Source: Paenibacillus algicola (lineage in GTDB: Bacteria > Bacillota > Bacilli > Paenibacillales > Paenibacillaceae). Taken from it: a stretch of DNA of 64,000 nt. Both the position numbers and the translations under genes were made by a program. Below, in pieces: positions 1-7,697 of this stretch; positions within the stretch are counted from its first letter, which is position 1; each line of letters opens with the position of its first letter. The notes under the pieces are model-generated. The model was not told the origin of the DNA and ran no database searches. It saw only the letters and a program-made list of their open reading frames with translations. The stretch is taken from positions 2,918,501 through 2,982,500 of the forward strand of contig NZ_CP040396.1 in assembly GCF_005577435.1 (NCBI RefSeq), written 5' to 3'.

Positions 1-360
1 CTGCGTAATGCCGGTCAGCCTTGTAATATCAGATGGCACGGCAGCTCCGCTGTTGACAACCAAATGAAAGCATTGATCCTGCAAAATGGTTGTGCCGAGC
101 GTCTTGACCGCTCCGAAAGACAATATGACGTCTCCGTGCTGATATGAAAAGCCTGTCGTCTCCAGATCAAAAACGACCGTCTCCAGCTCTTTCAGCGGTG
201 TCCCCAGTACCTCAGGCCTGCGCTGATCCCGCATCTGGGATCGGATAAAGGCGATTTGCTGAGCCGAAGGATTTCCACGCATGGAGGCTACCGCCGAATT
301 AAGATCGCCCATGCGCAGTGATTTCCAGAAGCCGGCTCCGGTCTGTCTGGGATCTCTCAA
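1..360 (-). CDS. DEDD-family 3'-5' exonuclease (DnaQ/Pol III epsilon-like), C-terminus beyond window
   Basis: The gene runs off the left edge, so only about 120 N-terminal residues are visible. The exonuclease motif I reads VFDLETTGF, with the metal-binding Asp and Glu, and is followed by GDVILSFGAV, as in DnaQ-like exonucleases. The N-terminus begins RDPRQTGAGFWKSLRMG. The preferred start is TTG at 360, because its TTGA overlaps the stop codon of the upstream nucleotidyltransferase gene, which implies translational coupling. An ATG at 312 is possible but has no ribosome binding site. The neighbours suggest it is third in the amt operon. Its substrate, repair DNA or RNA, cannot be judged from this fragment. 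Confidence 0.85.
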   Translation of the reverse strand, partial: MRDPRQTGAGFWKSLRMGDLNSAVASMRGNPSAQQIAFIRSQMRDQRRPEVLGTPLKELETVVFDLETTGFSYQHGDVILSFGAVKTLGTTILQDQCFHLVVNSGAAVPSDITRLTGITQ

Positions 361-1436
361 CGCCCTTTACGCTCCGCAGCCCGAAGCTCTCTTTGCAGAG
401 AGCGGTGAATTCGGCGCACCACTCCCAAGGTATTTCGAAGATCATACTGTATTTGCTTGTCCTTTAACTGTTCTCTGCTCATATAGCCACTGCTGCTGAT
501 AAAGCCCTCTTCCCACTCTGTCTGCGTCTCTGTTCGAAGCTTCAATGCCACCCGGAAAGCATCCTGCACATTTTCCAGCAGCAGGCCGCCTCCTTCCAGC
601 AATATAATTTTTTCAATTCTTCGCCGGGTTGAGGTTTCCACTATGCCCCGCTGCAGTGCCAGCGTGCGGACGCTGTTTACAAGCGGGATGTATACACCGT
701 ATTTGACATCAAATCCACCCGCATGCTCTCCAAAGCGCTCCGTCACAATACGTCCCATTACATTCAGGGTCGCCTTATGACGTACGGTATTCCGGAGAAG
801 AGCCGGGATGAGCTCAATGTTCTGATCAATGCAATCTTGAAAATGAGAACACCAGGCCTCCGAAAGCTCCTGTGAACCGGCAATGTGCCGCAGATCCGAA
901 GCGATAATAAAATACCTCGTAGGCTCCCAGGCATGCTGTGAGCTCCATTGATCCAGCTGCTGCTTCCACTCCGACAGCGTTTTGCGCCACATCGGCTCGG
1001 AGCACATCACTTTGCCGCTGCATTTCGGATAACCGGCGGTGACGAGGATGTCCGACAGTACTTCGCCAAATGTCTGAAAATAGCGATTCCCCTCTTCATC
1101 CACCTCATCCCCGATAATCATTCCGTTATCCTGATCACTCCACAGCGTAGCTTCCTGCCTTCCGCTGCTCCCGAAGCTAACGAAGGCATAACGGGCAGGA
1201 GGCTGGCCGAAGCCAGCCCCTTTCATATGCTCTTCCCCGATATGCACTGCCCGCCGGCCAATCTCATCATGCATGCGGTTGACCTGCTGAATCCATGTAT
1301 ACAAATCCATGAAGGGCTTCTGCTCTAGCAGTCGTTCTTGACAGGCAATCCGCGCCTCTTTCAGTTCCTCCGCCGAGCGGCAGCCTGGAATCTCTTTAAA
1401 AGAAAGCTCTGAATGTAATGATGGCAGAGGTTCCAT
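357..1436 (-). CDS. DUF294 / GlnD-like nucleotidyltransferase
   Basis: A protein of about 359 residues in the DUF294 putative signal-transduction nucleotidyltransferase family. The signature GSSGRQE, followed by SDQDNG about six residues later, matches the G-S-x-G-R-x-E...D-x-D metal and nucleotide site of GlnD-type enzymes. The rest (DUF294_C) is helical and carries YGVYIPLVNSVRTLAL. The start is ATG 1436: GGAGGG lies six bases upstream, while the in-frame TTG at 1442 directly abuts it. It lies 43 bp downstream of the ammonium transporter and overlaps the exonuclease gene. No PII gene is visible, so a role in nitrogen signalling is an inference. Family assignment is firm; the substrate is unknown. 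Confidence 0.85.
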   Translation of the reverse strand: MEPLPSLHSELSFKEIPGCRSAEELKEARIACQERLLEQKPFMDLYTWIQQVNRMHDEIGRRAVHIGEEHMKGAGFGQPPARYAFVSFGSSGRQEATLWSDQDNGMIIGDEVDEEGNRYFQTFGEVLSDILVTAGYPKCSGKVMCSEPMWRKTLSEWKQQLDQWSSQHAWEPTRYFIIASDLRHIAGSQELSEAWCSHFQDCIDQNIELIPALLRNTVRHKATLNVMGRIVTERFGEHAGGFDVKYGVYIPLVNSVRTLALQRGIVETSTRRRIEKIILLEGGGLLLENVQDAFRVALKLRTETQTEWEEGFISSSGYMSREQLKDKQIQYDLRNTLGVVRRIHRSLQRELRAAERKGR

Positions 1437-1478
1437 TGACAACCCTCCTCATGAGATGGACTTAATGGCCGAAGGATT

Positions 1479-2873
1479 CTACAAGGCTGAGCCTTTTGCT
1501 CCGGATTCTGAAGCCATTTTCATTTGCTCCGGATATCCGTAGGTTCCGTGCTCGCTCAAATCCAGACCCATCAATTCCTCTTCTTCCGTAACACGCAGAC
1601 CGGTTGTCATCTTGATCAGATAAAGAATGATAGCAGAGATAATGAGTACGAAGATGAAAGTACCTACCAATCCAAGCAGCTGTACGCCCAGCTGTGTAAA
1701 GCCACCGCCGTATACCAGTCCAGCCTGGCCTACGCCTGTAATTTCAACGAGGCGAGGTGCTGCAAAAATACCTGTCGATACCGCGCCCCACATCCCGGCT
1801 ACACCGTGGACAGAGAATGCGTAAATCGGATCATCCACACCTTTACGCTCAAACCATTGTGCAGAGAAGAAGGCAATTGTACCCGCAACAGCACCGATCA
1901 CTACCGCAGCCCAAGGCTCAACGAAGGCACAAGCGCCTGTGATTGCTACGAATGCTGCAAGGACACCGTTCAGCATGCTAGGAATGTCTGCTTTACCGAG
2001 AACTGCCCAGGAGATAAGCAGGGCGGCAAGTGCACCCGCTGCAGCGGCAATGTTCGTGTTCAGTGCGACAAATCCGAAGAAACCATCCATCAGTGCGGAA
2101 ATCGTGCTACCTGGGTTAAAGCCGAACCAGCCGATCCAGATAATCAGTACACCCAGTACGGAGTACACTTGGTTGTGACCAGGAATGCTGTTAGGCTTTC
2201 CGTCTTTGTTGTATTTGCCAAGACGAGGCTTCAGCATTACTGTAGCCACGAGAGCTGCTGTAGCACCAGTCAAGTGAACGACTGTGGAGCCTGCGAAATC
2301 CTGCATGCCCAGCGCGCCTAACCAGCCGCCGCCCCATACCCAGTGAGCAACAATCGGGTAAATCACGATGGAGAACAAGATGCCGAAGATGATGTAGACA
2401 CTCAGCTTCGCCCGTTCTGCCAAGCCGCCGCAAGCAATAGCGAGCGATACAGCAGCGAAGGATAAATGGAACAGGAACATGATGGTCGTCGGTACATCGA
2501 AGGCTGCAAAAGCATCGAAGGATGCGGTTACGTTGTCTCCACTCAGGAAGAACCCTTCAAGACCGAAGAAGCTGTTGCCGTTTCCGAATGCTAAGCCAAA
2601 GCCCAGTGCCCAGAAGGAGATAATGGCAATTCCGAAGGTAAGCATTTGCTTGCCGGCCACATGGCCTGCATTTTTCATTCTTACCGAGCCAGCTTCCAGA
2701 AGTGCGAAGCCTGCCTGCATGAAGAACACGAGTAATGCGGCGAGGAATACGAATACGGAGTTCAGACCCGCCTGCAGCTGCGTGTTACTTGCCGCCTCGT
2801 CTGCAAATGCACTTGCTGGAAATGCCAGCATAGCACCTGCTGCTAACAATGAACCAACCCATTTTTTTCTCAT
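1479..2873 (-). CDS. amtB: Ammonium transporter (Amt/MEP/Rh family)
   Basis: A polytopic membrane protein of 464 residues that conducts ammonium/ammonia into the cell. An N-terminal signal peptide (KKW, a hydrophobic run, then PASAFA) precedes about 11 membrane segments. The twin pore histidines are seen in AHWVWGGGW (His about 177) and FSVHGVAGMWG (about 345), and FGFNPGS is also typical. The start is ATG 2873, eight bases after GGGAG; an in-frame GTG at 2882 lies too close to that site. Two GlnR/TnrA boxes bracket its promoter, so it should be induced by nitrogen limitation. The next gene is a GlnD-like protein rather than glnK/glnB. Confidence 0.95.
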   Translation of the reverse strand: MRKKWVGSLLAAGAMLAFPASAFADEAASNTQLQAGLNSVFVFLAALLVFFMQAGFALLEAGSVRMKNAGHVAGKQMLTFGIAIISFWALGFGLAFGNGNSFFGLEGFFLSGDNVTASFDAFAAFDVPTTIMFLFHLSFAAVSLAIACGGLAERAKLSVYIIFGILFSIVIYPIVAHWVWGGGWLGALGMQDFAGSTVVHLTGATAALVATVMLKPRLGKYNKDGKPNSIPGHNQVYSVLGVLIIWIGWFGFNPGSTISALMDGFFGFVALNTNIAAAAGALAALLISWAVLGKADIPSMLNGVLAAFVAITGACAFVEPWAAVVIGAVAGTIAFFSAQWFERKGVDDPIYAFSVHGVAGMWGAVSTGIFAAPRLVEITGVGQAGLVYGGGFTQLGVQLLGLVGTFIFVLIISAIILYLIKMTTGLRVTEEEELMGLDLSEHGTYGYPEQMKMASESGAKGSAL

Positions 2874-2891
2874 TTCAACCACTCCCTTTAG

Positions 2892-2908
2892 TGTAAGCTT
2901 TCCTTACA
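2892..2908 (-). promoter_or_regulatory. GlnR/TnrA box 2 (downstream site) of amtB
   Basis: TGTAAGCTTTCCTTACA matches the GlnR/TnrA consensus TGTNA-N7-TNACA at every fixed base. It lies downstream of the -10 element, between promoter and start codon. By analogy with GlnR-regulated promoters that carry two sites, this position would favour repression when nitrogen is plentiful. Confidence 0.8.
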
Positions 2909-2925
2909 TGATTTGCTGTTAATGT

Positions 2926-2955
2926 ATTATAAACATACACTTTTCAGAATGGCAA
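2926..2955 (-). promoter_or_regulatory. Sigma-A promoter of amtB
   Basis: On the minus strand, -35 TTGCCA (2950-2955) and -10 TATAAT (2926-2931) are separated by 18 bases. The promoter lies between the two GlnR boxes, so transcription would start near 2919. Confidence 0.7.
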
Positions 2956-2993
2956 TGGTTTATTTCAAAAAAAGACGATAAATCCATAGTTTA

Positions 2994-3010
2994 TGTAAGA
3001 TAATATAACA
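2994..3010 (-). promoter_or_regulatory. GlnR/TnrA box 1 (upstream site) of amtB
   Basis: TGTAAGATAATATAACA fits TGTNA-N7-TNACA at all fixed bases. It is centred about 50 bp upstream of the -35 element, a usual place for activation by TnrA/GlnR under nitrogen limitation. It could also influence the divergent MerR-type gene, which starts 180 bp away. Confidence 0.75.
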
Positions 3011-3189
3011 TTAAGTGAAGTGAGCAAACCTTACTCCTCCGTTTATATCTATATGTAGGGCTTTGAGAAGTATGATTGTAAAGTGTGACTCCGTTCTAAA
3101 AAGCATGACGTTTGACTGTACGGTTGGCAATCATGTATCATTCAATTATATAGTAAGTATCATTAAACAAGCCTGCGAGGTGATCATAC

Positions 3190-3639
3190 GTGGGAGAGAT
3201 TAACGCCTCCAATCAGCTGTTCAGAATCGGGGAACTGGCAAAGGCGGCAGGAATCAGCGAGAGAACGATCGATTACTACACGAAGCTCGGACTGATAACT
3301 CCCGAGAAACGGACTGTGAAAAATTACCGGCTGTACAACCCTGAAACTTTAGCCACGCTGCAACGTATCAATCAGTTGAAACAAGAGAAATATACCCTCG
3401 AAGAAATCAAGGAAACGCTGGAGCGCTGTTCAATTGTGGAGGATCATGAGGTTTCCGATAAGCTGTCCCAGCTGGAGCTGCAGATTCAGAAGCTTGAACG
3501 GGAAGTAAATGAGATCGGTCCCATGCTCCAGGGCATGAAGCCGAACCAGGCCAAGGCGGCTTTATCCAGGATTTTGCCGAAGGGAGCGGCTTGTATGGAG
3601 TCGCTGCAAATTTTTCTGAACCATTTTACATCAATGTAA
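3190..3639 (+). CDS. MerR-family transcriptional regulator
   Basis: A 149-residue regulator. An N-terminal winged-helix MerR domain (FRIGELAKAAGISERTIDYY, then GLITPEKR and NYRLYN) is followed by a coiled-coil dimerisation helix (about 80-120). No metal-binding cysteine cluster follows: only two cysteines are seen, so a metal sensor is unlikely. The start is GTG 3190, six bases after AGGTGA. It is not GlnR or TnrA, whose N-termini differ. It ends 25 bp before the yugP-like gene and may share its transcript. The ligand is unknown. Confidence 0.85.
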   Translation: MGEINASNQLFRIGELAKAAGISERTIDYYTKLGLITPEKRTVKNYRLYNPETLATLQRINQLKQEKYTLEEIKETLERCSIVEDHEVSDKLSQLELQIQKLEREVNEIGPMLQGMKPNQAKAALSRILPKGAACMESLQIFLNHFTSM

Positions 3640-3664
3640 ATCAAATTTACTGGAGGAATGACAA

Positions 3665-4342
3665 ATGTATACAGATGGTATGTTTATTCTTATCATCATT
3701 GCTTTTATTTTCTCGTTGTGGGCCCAGTTTCGAGTTAAGGGTACCTTCAACAAATGGGCCAAGGTCGAGAATCTCAGAGGGATGACCGGTTATGATGCAG
3801 CGCGTCACATGCTGGATGCCAACGGCCTGTACGATGTACCGATTGAGCCGGTTCCCGGAGCACTAAGTGACCACTATGACCCGATCAAGCGTGTCGTTCG
3901 CCTCTCCGAGCCGGTCTACTATGAGCGTACGATCTCTGCGGTTTCCGTTGCTTGCCACGAAGTCGGTCACGCTATTCAGCATAAAGTGAGCTATCCGATG
4001 CTGGTTGCCCGCCACAAGATGTTTCCGGTCGTAAACTTCGCATCCGGCATTGCACCGTTTCTGTTGATTGCAGGCTTTCTGTTCGGTGCCTTCAACCTAA
4101 TTGGTCTGGGTATCATTTTCTTCTCGGCCGCCGTTGCTTTCCAGCTTGTAACCCTGCCCGTCGAATTTAACGCAAGTAACCGCGCCCGGGAAATCATGGT
4201 CTCCGAAGGCTATATTACGAATGACGAGGAACGCGGTGTAGCTAAGGTTCTGAACGCCGCTGCTCTGACTTATGTCGCTGCAGCCCTGCTGTCCCTCCTG
4301 GAGCTCATTCGCTACATTATGATCTTCACGAACCGCGAATAG
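3665..4342 (+). CDS. Membrane zinc metallopeptidase, YugP family
   Basis: A 225-residue integral membrane protein of the YugP family. An N-terminal membrane segment (about 4-18) is followed by a cytosolic part carrying the zinc motif HEVGHAIQH (about residues 99-107). Further hydrophobic segments follow at about 125-165 and near the C-terminus (LTYVAAALLSLLELI). GGAGGAATGACAA precedes the ATG. It follows the MerR gene closely and ends at a strong terminator. The family is conserved in Firmicutes; a physiological substrate cannot be named from the sequence. Confidence 0.9.
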   Translation: MYTDGMFILIIIAFIFSLWAQFRVKGTFNKWAKVENLRGMTGYDAARHMLDANGLYDVPIEPVPGALSDHYDPIKRVVRLSEPVYYERTISAVSVACHEVGHAIQHKVSYPMLVARHKMFPVVNFASGIAPFLLIAGFLFGAFNLIGLGIIFFSAAVAFQLVTLPVEFNASNRAREIMVSEGYITNDEERGVAKVLNAAALTYVAAALLSLLELIRYIMIFTNRE

Positions 4343-4351
4343 ATCTAACCG

Positions 4352-4394
4352 AAGCTGCTCTCCTAGACCTACGGGCTTGGAGAGCAGCTTTTTT
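4352..4394 (+). terminator. Rho-independent terminator after the yugP-like gene
   Basis: A 12-bp perfect stem (AAGCTGCTCTCC pairing with GGAGAGCAGCTT) around a 15-base loop, followed by a T run. Confidence 0.85.
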
Positions 4395-4444
4395 ACGTGC
4401 AGGACATCGCTCTTATTGGGCAGCGTCAGATCCTCCGAGAATAT

Positions 4445-4483
4445 GAAAAGGCGGCGCCAGGAGCAAGCTCTCCGGCACCGCCT
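4445..4483 (-). terminator. Rho-independent terminator after the LysR gene
   Basis: On the minus strand AGGCGGTGCC pairs with GGCGCCGCCT, with one G-T-type pair, and is followed by TTTTC. It lies about 90 bp past the LysR stop. Confidence 0.7.
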
Positions 4484-4575
4484 CTTATTGTCAGTCATGG
4501 TGGTCATGCAGCCCACTCTCCTGCCCGTCAGCACCTTCCTAGGTATCTACTTCATGCCAAGTCACAGGATCACTC

Positions 4576-5502
4576 CTATGCCTGCCCGGGGAGTTTACCC
4601 TCACCCTGTCCTTGGCATAGTCCAAAATAATTCAGCAGGAAGCTGCGGAACACTTGCGCTACGGGCGGCAGCTTCTCATCTGCCCGATGAATCAAACCGA
4701 TCGAGCGGGTAACCTTCGGCTCTGAGATGCGAACTCTCGCCGGCTGAAGAGGGTTGGTCTGAAATAACGCCATTTCCGGAAGCAGACTGACGCCCATCCC
4801 TGCTGCTACAAGTCCACGAATCGTATCTGTCTCTTCTCCCTCAAAAGCAATCTTCGGCGTAAAGCCAGCCTCAAGACAGGCATGCCATACAATCGGCCGC
4901 AACGAGTAGCCCTTGCTGAACAGGATAAAGCGTTCTTCCTTCAGCTGCTCCAGCTTGATCTCTTCTTCTCCGGCCAGCGGATGATTCGGCGGAAGAATCG
5001 CAAACAGCTCCTCGGTCAGCATCACATCTCCCTGGATATGATCTTCCCGATCCGGAAATGGAGATACGAAAGCCAGGTCAACCTCGGCTGACAGCACATC
5101 CCGAATTAGCGTTGGATACATCCCTTGCTTAAACCTGAATCTGACATTCGGATATCTCTGCTTGAATTCTGCAACGATGGAAGGGATCAGGTGAATGCCC
5201 AGGCTGTGAGGAAATCCAATTCGAATCTCCCCCTGCTCCGGGTCCAGAAATTCATGGATTTCTGCCACCGCCCGATCTAGATCCTTCATAATTCCCTCTA
5301 CCCGCTTGCAGAACAGCTGACCTACTGGCGTCAGCTGAAGATTACGCCCCTTCTGCATGAACAGATTGATTCCGAGCTCCTCCTCCAGCTGATGGATTTG
5401 GCGGCTCACGGCGGACTGGGCCACATGCAGCTCCTCTGCGGCCTGGGTAACATGCTCTTTCTGCGCAACCTTGACAAAGTATTGCAACTGTCTTAATTCC
5501 AC
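4576..5502 (-). CDS. LysR-family transcriptional regulator (GltC-like)
   Basis: A LysR-type regulator of about 308 residues. An N-terminal winged helix-turn-helix (VTQAAEELHVAQSAVSRQIH) is followed by a periplasmic-binding-protein-like effector domain (about 90-295). The start is taken as GTG 5502, giving VELRQLQYF, the usual LysR N-terminus; an in-frame ATG at 5526 would add eight residues but has no better binding site. The sequence style recalls GltC, the activator of glutamate synthase, but no gltAB is nearby and the inducer is unknown. It is convergent with the yugP-like gene. Confidence 0.9.
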   Translation of the reverse strand: MELRQLQYFVKVAQKEHVTQAAEELHVAQSAVSRQIHQLEEELGINLFMQKGRNLQLTPVGQLFCKRVEGIMKDLDRAVAEIHEFLDPEQGEIRIGFPHSLGIHLIPSIVAEFKQRYPNVRFRFKQGMYPTLIRDVLSAEVDLAFVSPFPDREDHIQGDVMLTEELFAILPPNHPLAGEEEIKLEQLKEERFILFSKGYSLRPIVWHACLEAGFTPKIAFEGEETDTIRGLVAAGMGVSLLPEMALFQTNPLQPARVRISEPKVTRSIGLIHRADEKLPPVAQVFRSFLLNYFGLCQGQGEGKLPGQA

Positions 5503-5562
5503 GCTATTTCTCGCTCCATTCTGCATTCCATAAAGCCCATGCTTTTTCCTGTAATTAATCTG

Positions 5563-6183
5563 TTACATTCGTGACCCTTTAAAGAGCCGGAGCATCAATC
5601 CATAGATGAAGAAGCCGGTAATGGCACCGCCAAAATGAGCCATCCAGCCGATGCCCGGCATGAACGAGAACACCGCGCCCATGATAAGCAGCGTGTATAG
5701 CGTCTTCTTGGAGCTCTCATCCATCTTGTTCTGCTGAAACAAGGCAATATACAGAAGACCCCCGTACACGCCGTAAATGGCACCGGAGGCACCGACCAGC
5801 CAGATCACGTCTGATGAGCTCTGTACATAGTAAGACACGCTAAGCACGTTTCCCATCACACCGCTGAGCAGATAAAGCACGGCATAACGGATACTCCCGA
5901 GGATCCGCTCCAGCGGCGGCGCAATGACAAGCAGCGCAAAGCTGTTAAAAAACAGGTGCTCCAAGCCTCCATGAAGAAACATGGAAGCGAAATAGCGCCA
6001 CCACTCACTCTTGAAAGGTTCTACCACAGCCAGTGCACCGTACTTCAGCTGCGCGTAGACATTATTCGAGCCGCCATCAAAGGTTACGATCAGAAACATG
6101 ACCAGATTGGCTAGCAGCAACAGTGAGGTAAACGGGTAATACCGGAGATAGCTCTTATAGCTTTCGTATCGAATAAAGATCAT
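5563..6183 (-). CDS. Rhomboid-family intramembrane serine protease
   Basis: A protein of 206 residues with six predicted membrane helices. Rhomboid landmarks are present: HGGLEHLFFNSFAL in helix 2, the catalytic serine in GASGAIYG (about 130), and the partner histidine in AHFGGAITGF (about 185). GGAGGATTCC precedes the ATG. It cleaves membrane-anchored substrates within the bilayer; the substrate is not predictable. It lies between the LysR gene and tpx, apparently as a single gene. Confidence 0.93.
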   Translation of the reverse strand: MIFIRYESYKSYLRYYPFTSLLLLANLVMFLIVTFDGGSNNVYAQLKYGALAVVEPFKSEWWRYFASMFLHGGLEHLFFNSFALLVIAPPLERILGSIRYAVLYLLSGVMGNVLSVSYYVQSSSDVIWLVGASGAIYGVYGGLLYIALFQQNKMDESSKKTLYTLLIMGAVFSFMPGIGWMAHFGGAITGFFIYGLMLRLFKGSRM

Positions 6184-6220
6184 GGAATCCTCCTTCCTGG
6201 ATGTGCATCAGGACCCCGGG

Positions 6221-6250
6221 TGGACATCCTTATTTTAAAAAGATTATAAT
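6221..6250 (+). promoter_or_regulatory. Sigma-A promoter of tpx
   Basis: -35 TGGACA (6221-6226) and -10 TATAAT (6245-6250) are separated by 18 bases, about 45 bp before the AAGGAGGAG binding site of tpx. Confidence 0.55.
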
Positions 6251-6300
6251 GTACCATGAAACCAATCACCAAACTTTGAATTCCCAAGGAGGAGTTGTAC

Positions 6301-6819
6301 ATGGCTCAAGAACGTAAAGATGCTGCGACATTTAAAGGCAATCCTATTACTTTAATAGGCCCCGAGCTGAAGGTAGGCGATCAGGCACCTGATTTCACAG
6401 TAAGCAAAAATCTGCTGGAGGAGGTCAGCCTCAAGGATTACGCCGGCAAAATCAAACTGATCAGCGTAGTGCCATCACTGGATACCGGTGTCTGTGACGC
6501 TCAAACGCGCCGTTTCAATGAGGAAGCCGCTTCGCTCGGTGAAGACGTTGTCATCCTGACGATCAGTGCTGACCTTCCATTCGCCCAAGCCCGCTGGTGT
6601 GGTGCAGCCGGTGTAGAGCAAGTGATCACCCTGTCTGACTATAAGACACGTTCCTTCGGACAAGCGTATGGTGTGCTCATTCAGGAATTCCAGCTGGACA
6701 TGCGTTCCATCTTCGTGGTGGACCAGAATGACAAGCTTGCCTATGTCGAGTATTTGGCTGAAATGACAGAGCACCCGAACTATGACGCTGCCATGGAAGC
6801 CGTCAAGTCGCTGCGCTAG
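6301..6819 (+). CDS. tpx: Thiol peroxidase Tpx (2-Cys peroxiredoxin)
   Basis: A cytosolic peroxidase of 172 residues that reduces H2O2 and alkyl hydroperoxides at the expense of thioredoxin. The peroxidatic cysteine lies in [14 protein letters not shown] and the resolving cysteine in ARWCGAAGV. The N-terminal [23 protein letters not shown] is typical of Tpx. ATG 6301 follows AAGGAGGAG by six bases; an in-frame TTG at 6295 is too near that site. It is a single gene ending at a shared terminator. Confidence 0.97.
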   Translation: MAQERKDAATFKGNPITLIGPELKVGDQAPDFTVSKNLLEEVSLKDYAGKIKLISVVPSLDTGVCDAQTRRFNEEAASLGEDVVILTISADLPFAQARWCGAAGVEQVITLSDYKTRSFGQAYGVLIQEFQLDMRSIFVVDQNDKLAYVEYLAEMTEHPNYDAAMEAVKSLR

Positions 6820-6852
6820 AAGCAGTCATTACCAGGTTACATAACACCTGTA

Positions 6853-6886
6853 AAAAAGCGGGAGAGCAACTCTCCCGCTTTTTGCT
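6853..6886. terminator. Bidirectional terminator between tpx and the 6890 gene
   Basis: An 11-bp stem (AAAGCGGGAGA pairing with TCTCCCGCTTT) with A and T runs on both sides serves the convergent genes. Confidence 0.85.
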
Positions 6887-6889
6887 GTG

Positions 6890-7282
6890 CTATGCATCAA
6901 TTCTGTGCTTGGACAATCTTTTGTCCAGTACAGAGAACAATTGTAGAATCACTCGATAATTAGCCCCCAAATCACCCAGGGAGCCCCGGGAAGCCGAATA
7001 CATATCCACGGCGGAGCGGACGGGATTGATCCCAAGTACGGACACGGTAATATCCAGAGTACGACCGGTCTTGGTTCTTTTCTCGAGAATAATCTCCCCT
7101 ACCGAAGGGACTTCATGCAGAACCTTGTAGCCGGGAATTTTCTTTAGGTTCGAGGCTACTTCCTCAAAGCATTTTTCTTTAGAAAGATTATAATATCGTG
7201 TCTTTAGTTTCGGGTCTTTAGCACGGTCGCTTGTGCCGTCATAACTGCGCACGATACCCACTAGAACTCGTTTGAATGACAA
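6890..7282 (-). CDS. Conserved hypothetical cytosolic protein (DUF1499-like)
   Basis: A protein of about 130 residues without signal peptide or membrane segment. The segment DITVSVLGINPVRSAVDMYS, followed by ASRGSLGDLGANY, resembles the core of DUF1499-type proteins, but the match is from memory and loose. The start is TTG 7282, because AAGGAGG lies eight bases upstream; the longer frame to 7321 would place that site inside the gene. Upstream lies the candidate structured RNA and its terminator (7405-7655), which might be a leader of this gene. Function unknown. Confidence 0.7.
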   Translation of the reverse strand: MSFKRVLVGIVRSYDGTSDRAKDPKLKTRYYNLSKEKCFEEVASNLKKIPGYKVLHEVPSVGEIILEKRTKTGRTLDITVSVLGINPVRSAVDMYSASRGSLGDLGANYRVILQLFSVLDKRLSKHRIDA

Positions 7283-7402
7283 AGACCGTTCCTCCTTTAT
7301 AAATGACCGTTCCCTTTTCACTCTCTAGTTTACCATTGTTTAGCCTCTCAGCAAACCTTTATTGCTAGGCCGCTGCGTCTTTTCTTCTGTATATATACAT
7401 TC

Positions 7403-7655
7403 ATGAAAAAGCGCCCCTGCCCTTTATGTCAATAAAAGGAAGAGGCACCAAAAATTTAATCATAGGAACACCCGCCTATGCCGTCCGGTAACATTGTCTT
7501 CGAACCTGCTATAGCAGGTGGGTGATCTCAAAATCGGTTATGAATTCCCCTAGTCATATAGACAGGGCATTTCAGCCGCGATTCAATGTCGATCTCCCTA
7601 GACATCGTCATTGGTTCAAAACAACGTAAGTACCGAAACGTACATCGCAGGATGT
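7403..7655 (-). ncRNA. Candidate structured RNA of about 250 nt, own promoter and terminator
   Basis: A minus-strand transcription unit without a convincing reading frame. Hairpins in order: CATC/GATG, GTAC/GTAC, a stem ATGTC/GACAT with loop TAGGGAGATC, then CCCTGTC/GACTAGGG, then an inner stem ACCTGC/GCAGGT enclosed by CACCC/GGGTG and TAGGGGAA/TTCCTA. A strong terminator stem with TTTTTC closes it. The unit sits between a YesL-type gene and the 6890 gene, both on the same strand. It could be a free sRNA, a 6S-type RNA, or an attenuated leader for the 6890 gene. I do not recognise a named family. Confidence 0.6.
7407..7450 (-). terminator. Terminator of the candidate RNA
   Basis: On the minus strand GTGCCTCT pairs with AGGGGCGC, and the stem continues after one mismatch with CCTTTTAT/ATAAAGGG. 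TTTTTC follows. There is no T run on the other strand, which fixes the direction. Confidence 0.8.
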
Positions 7656-7661
7656 AAAATC

Positions 7662-7690
7662 ATTATAGGGGTTTTTTGCGAAAAAGTAAA
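7662..7690 (-). promoter_or_regulatory. Sigma-A promoter of the candidate RNA
   Basis: On the minus strand -35 TTTACT (7685-7690) and a perfect -10 TATAAT (7662-7667) are 17 bases apart. Transcription would start near 7655. Confidence 0.65.
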
Positions 7691-7697
7691 CCTTATG

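Noticed and set aside
3190..3639. MerR-type gene as GlnR or TnrA
   Set aside because: The N-terminal sequence and effector part differ from GlnR/TnrA, although it lies beside their boxes.
6236..6260. PerR-like box (TTATAAT half-site) before tpx
   Set aside because: Only one half resembles the PerR consensus and it coincides with the -10 element.
7403..7655. Naming the RNA as 6S, SRP RNA, tmRNA or RNase P
   Set aside because: None of the conserved cores of SRP, tmRNA or RNase P is visible, and the 6S-type closing stem is not evident; left unnamed.
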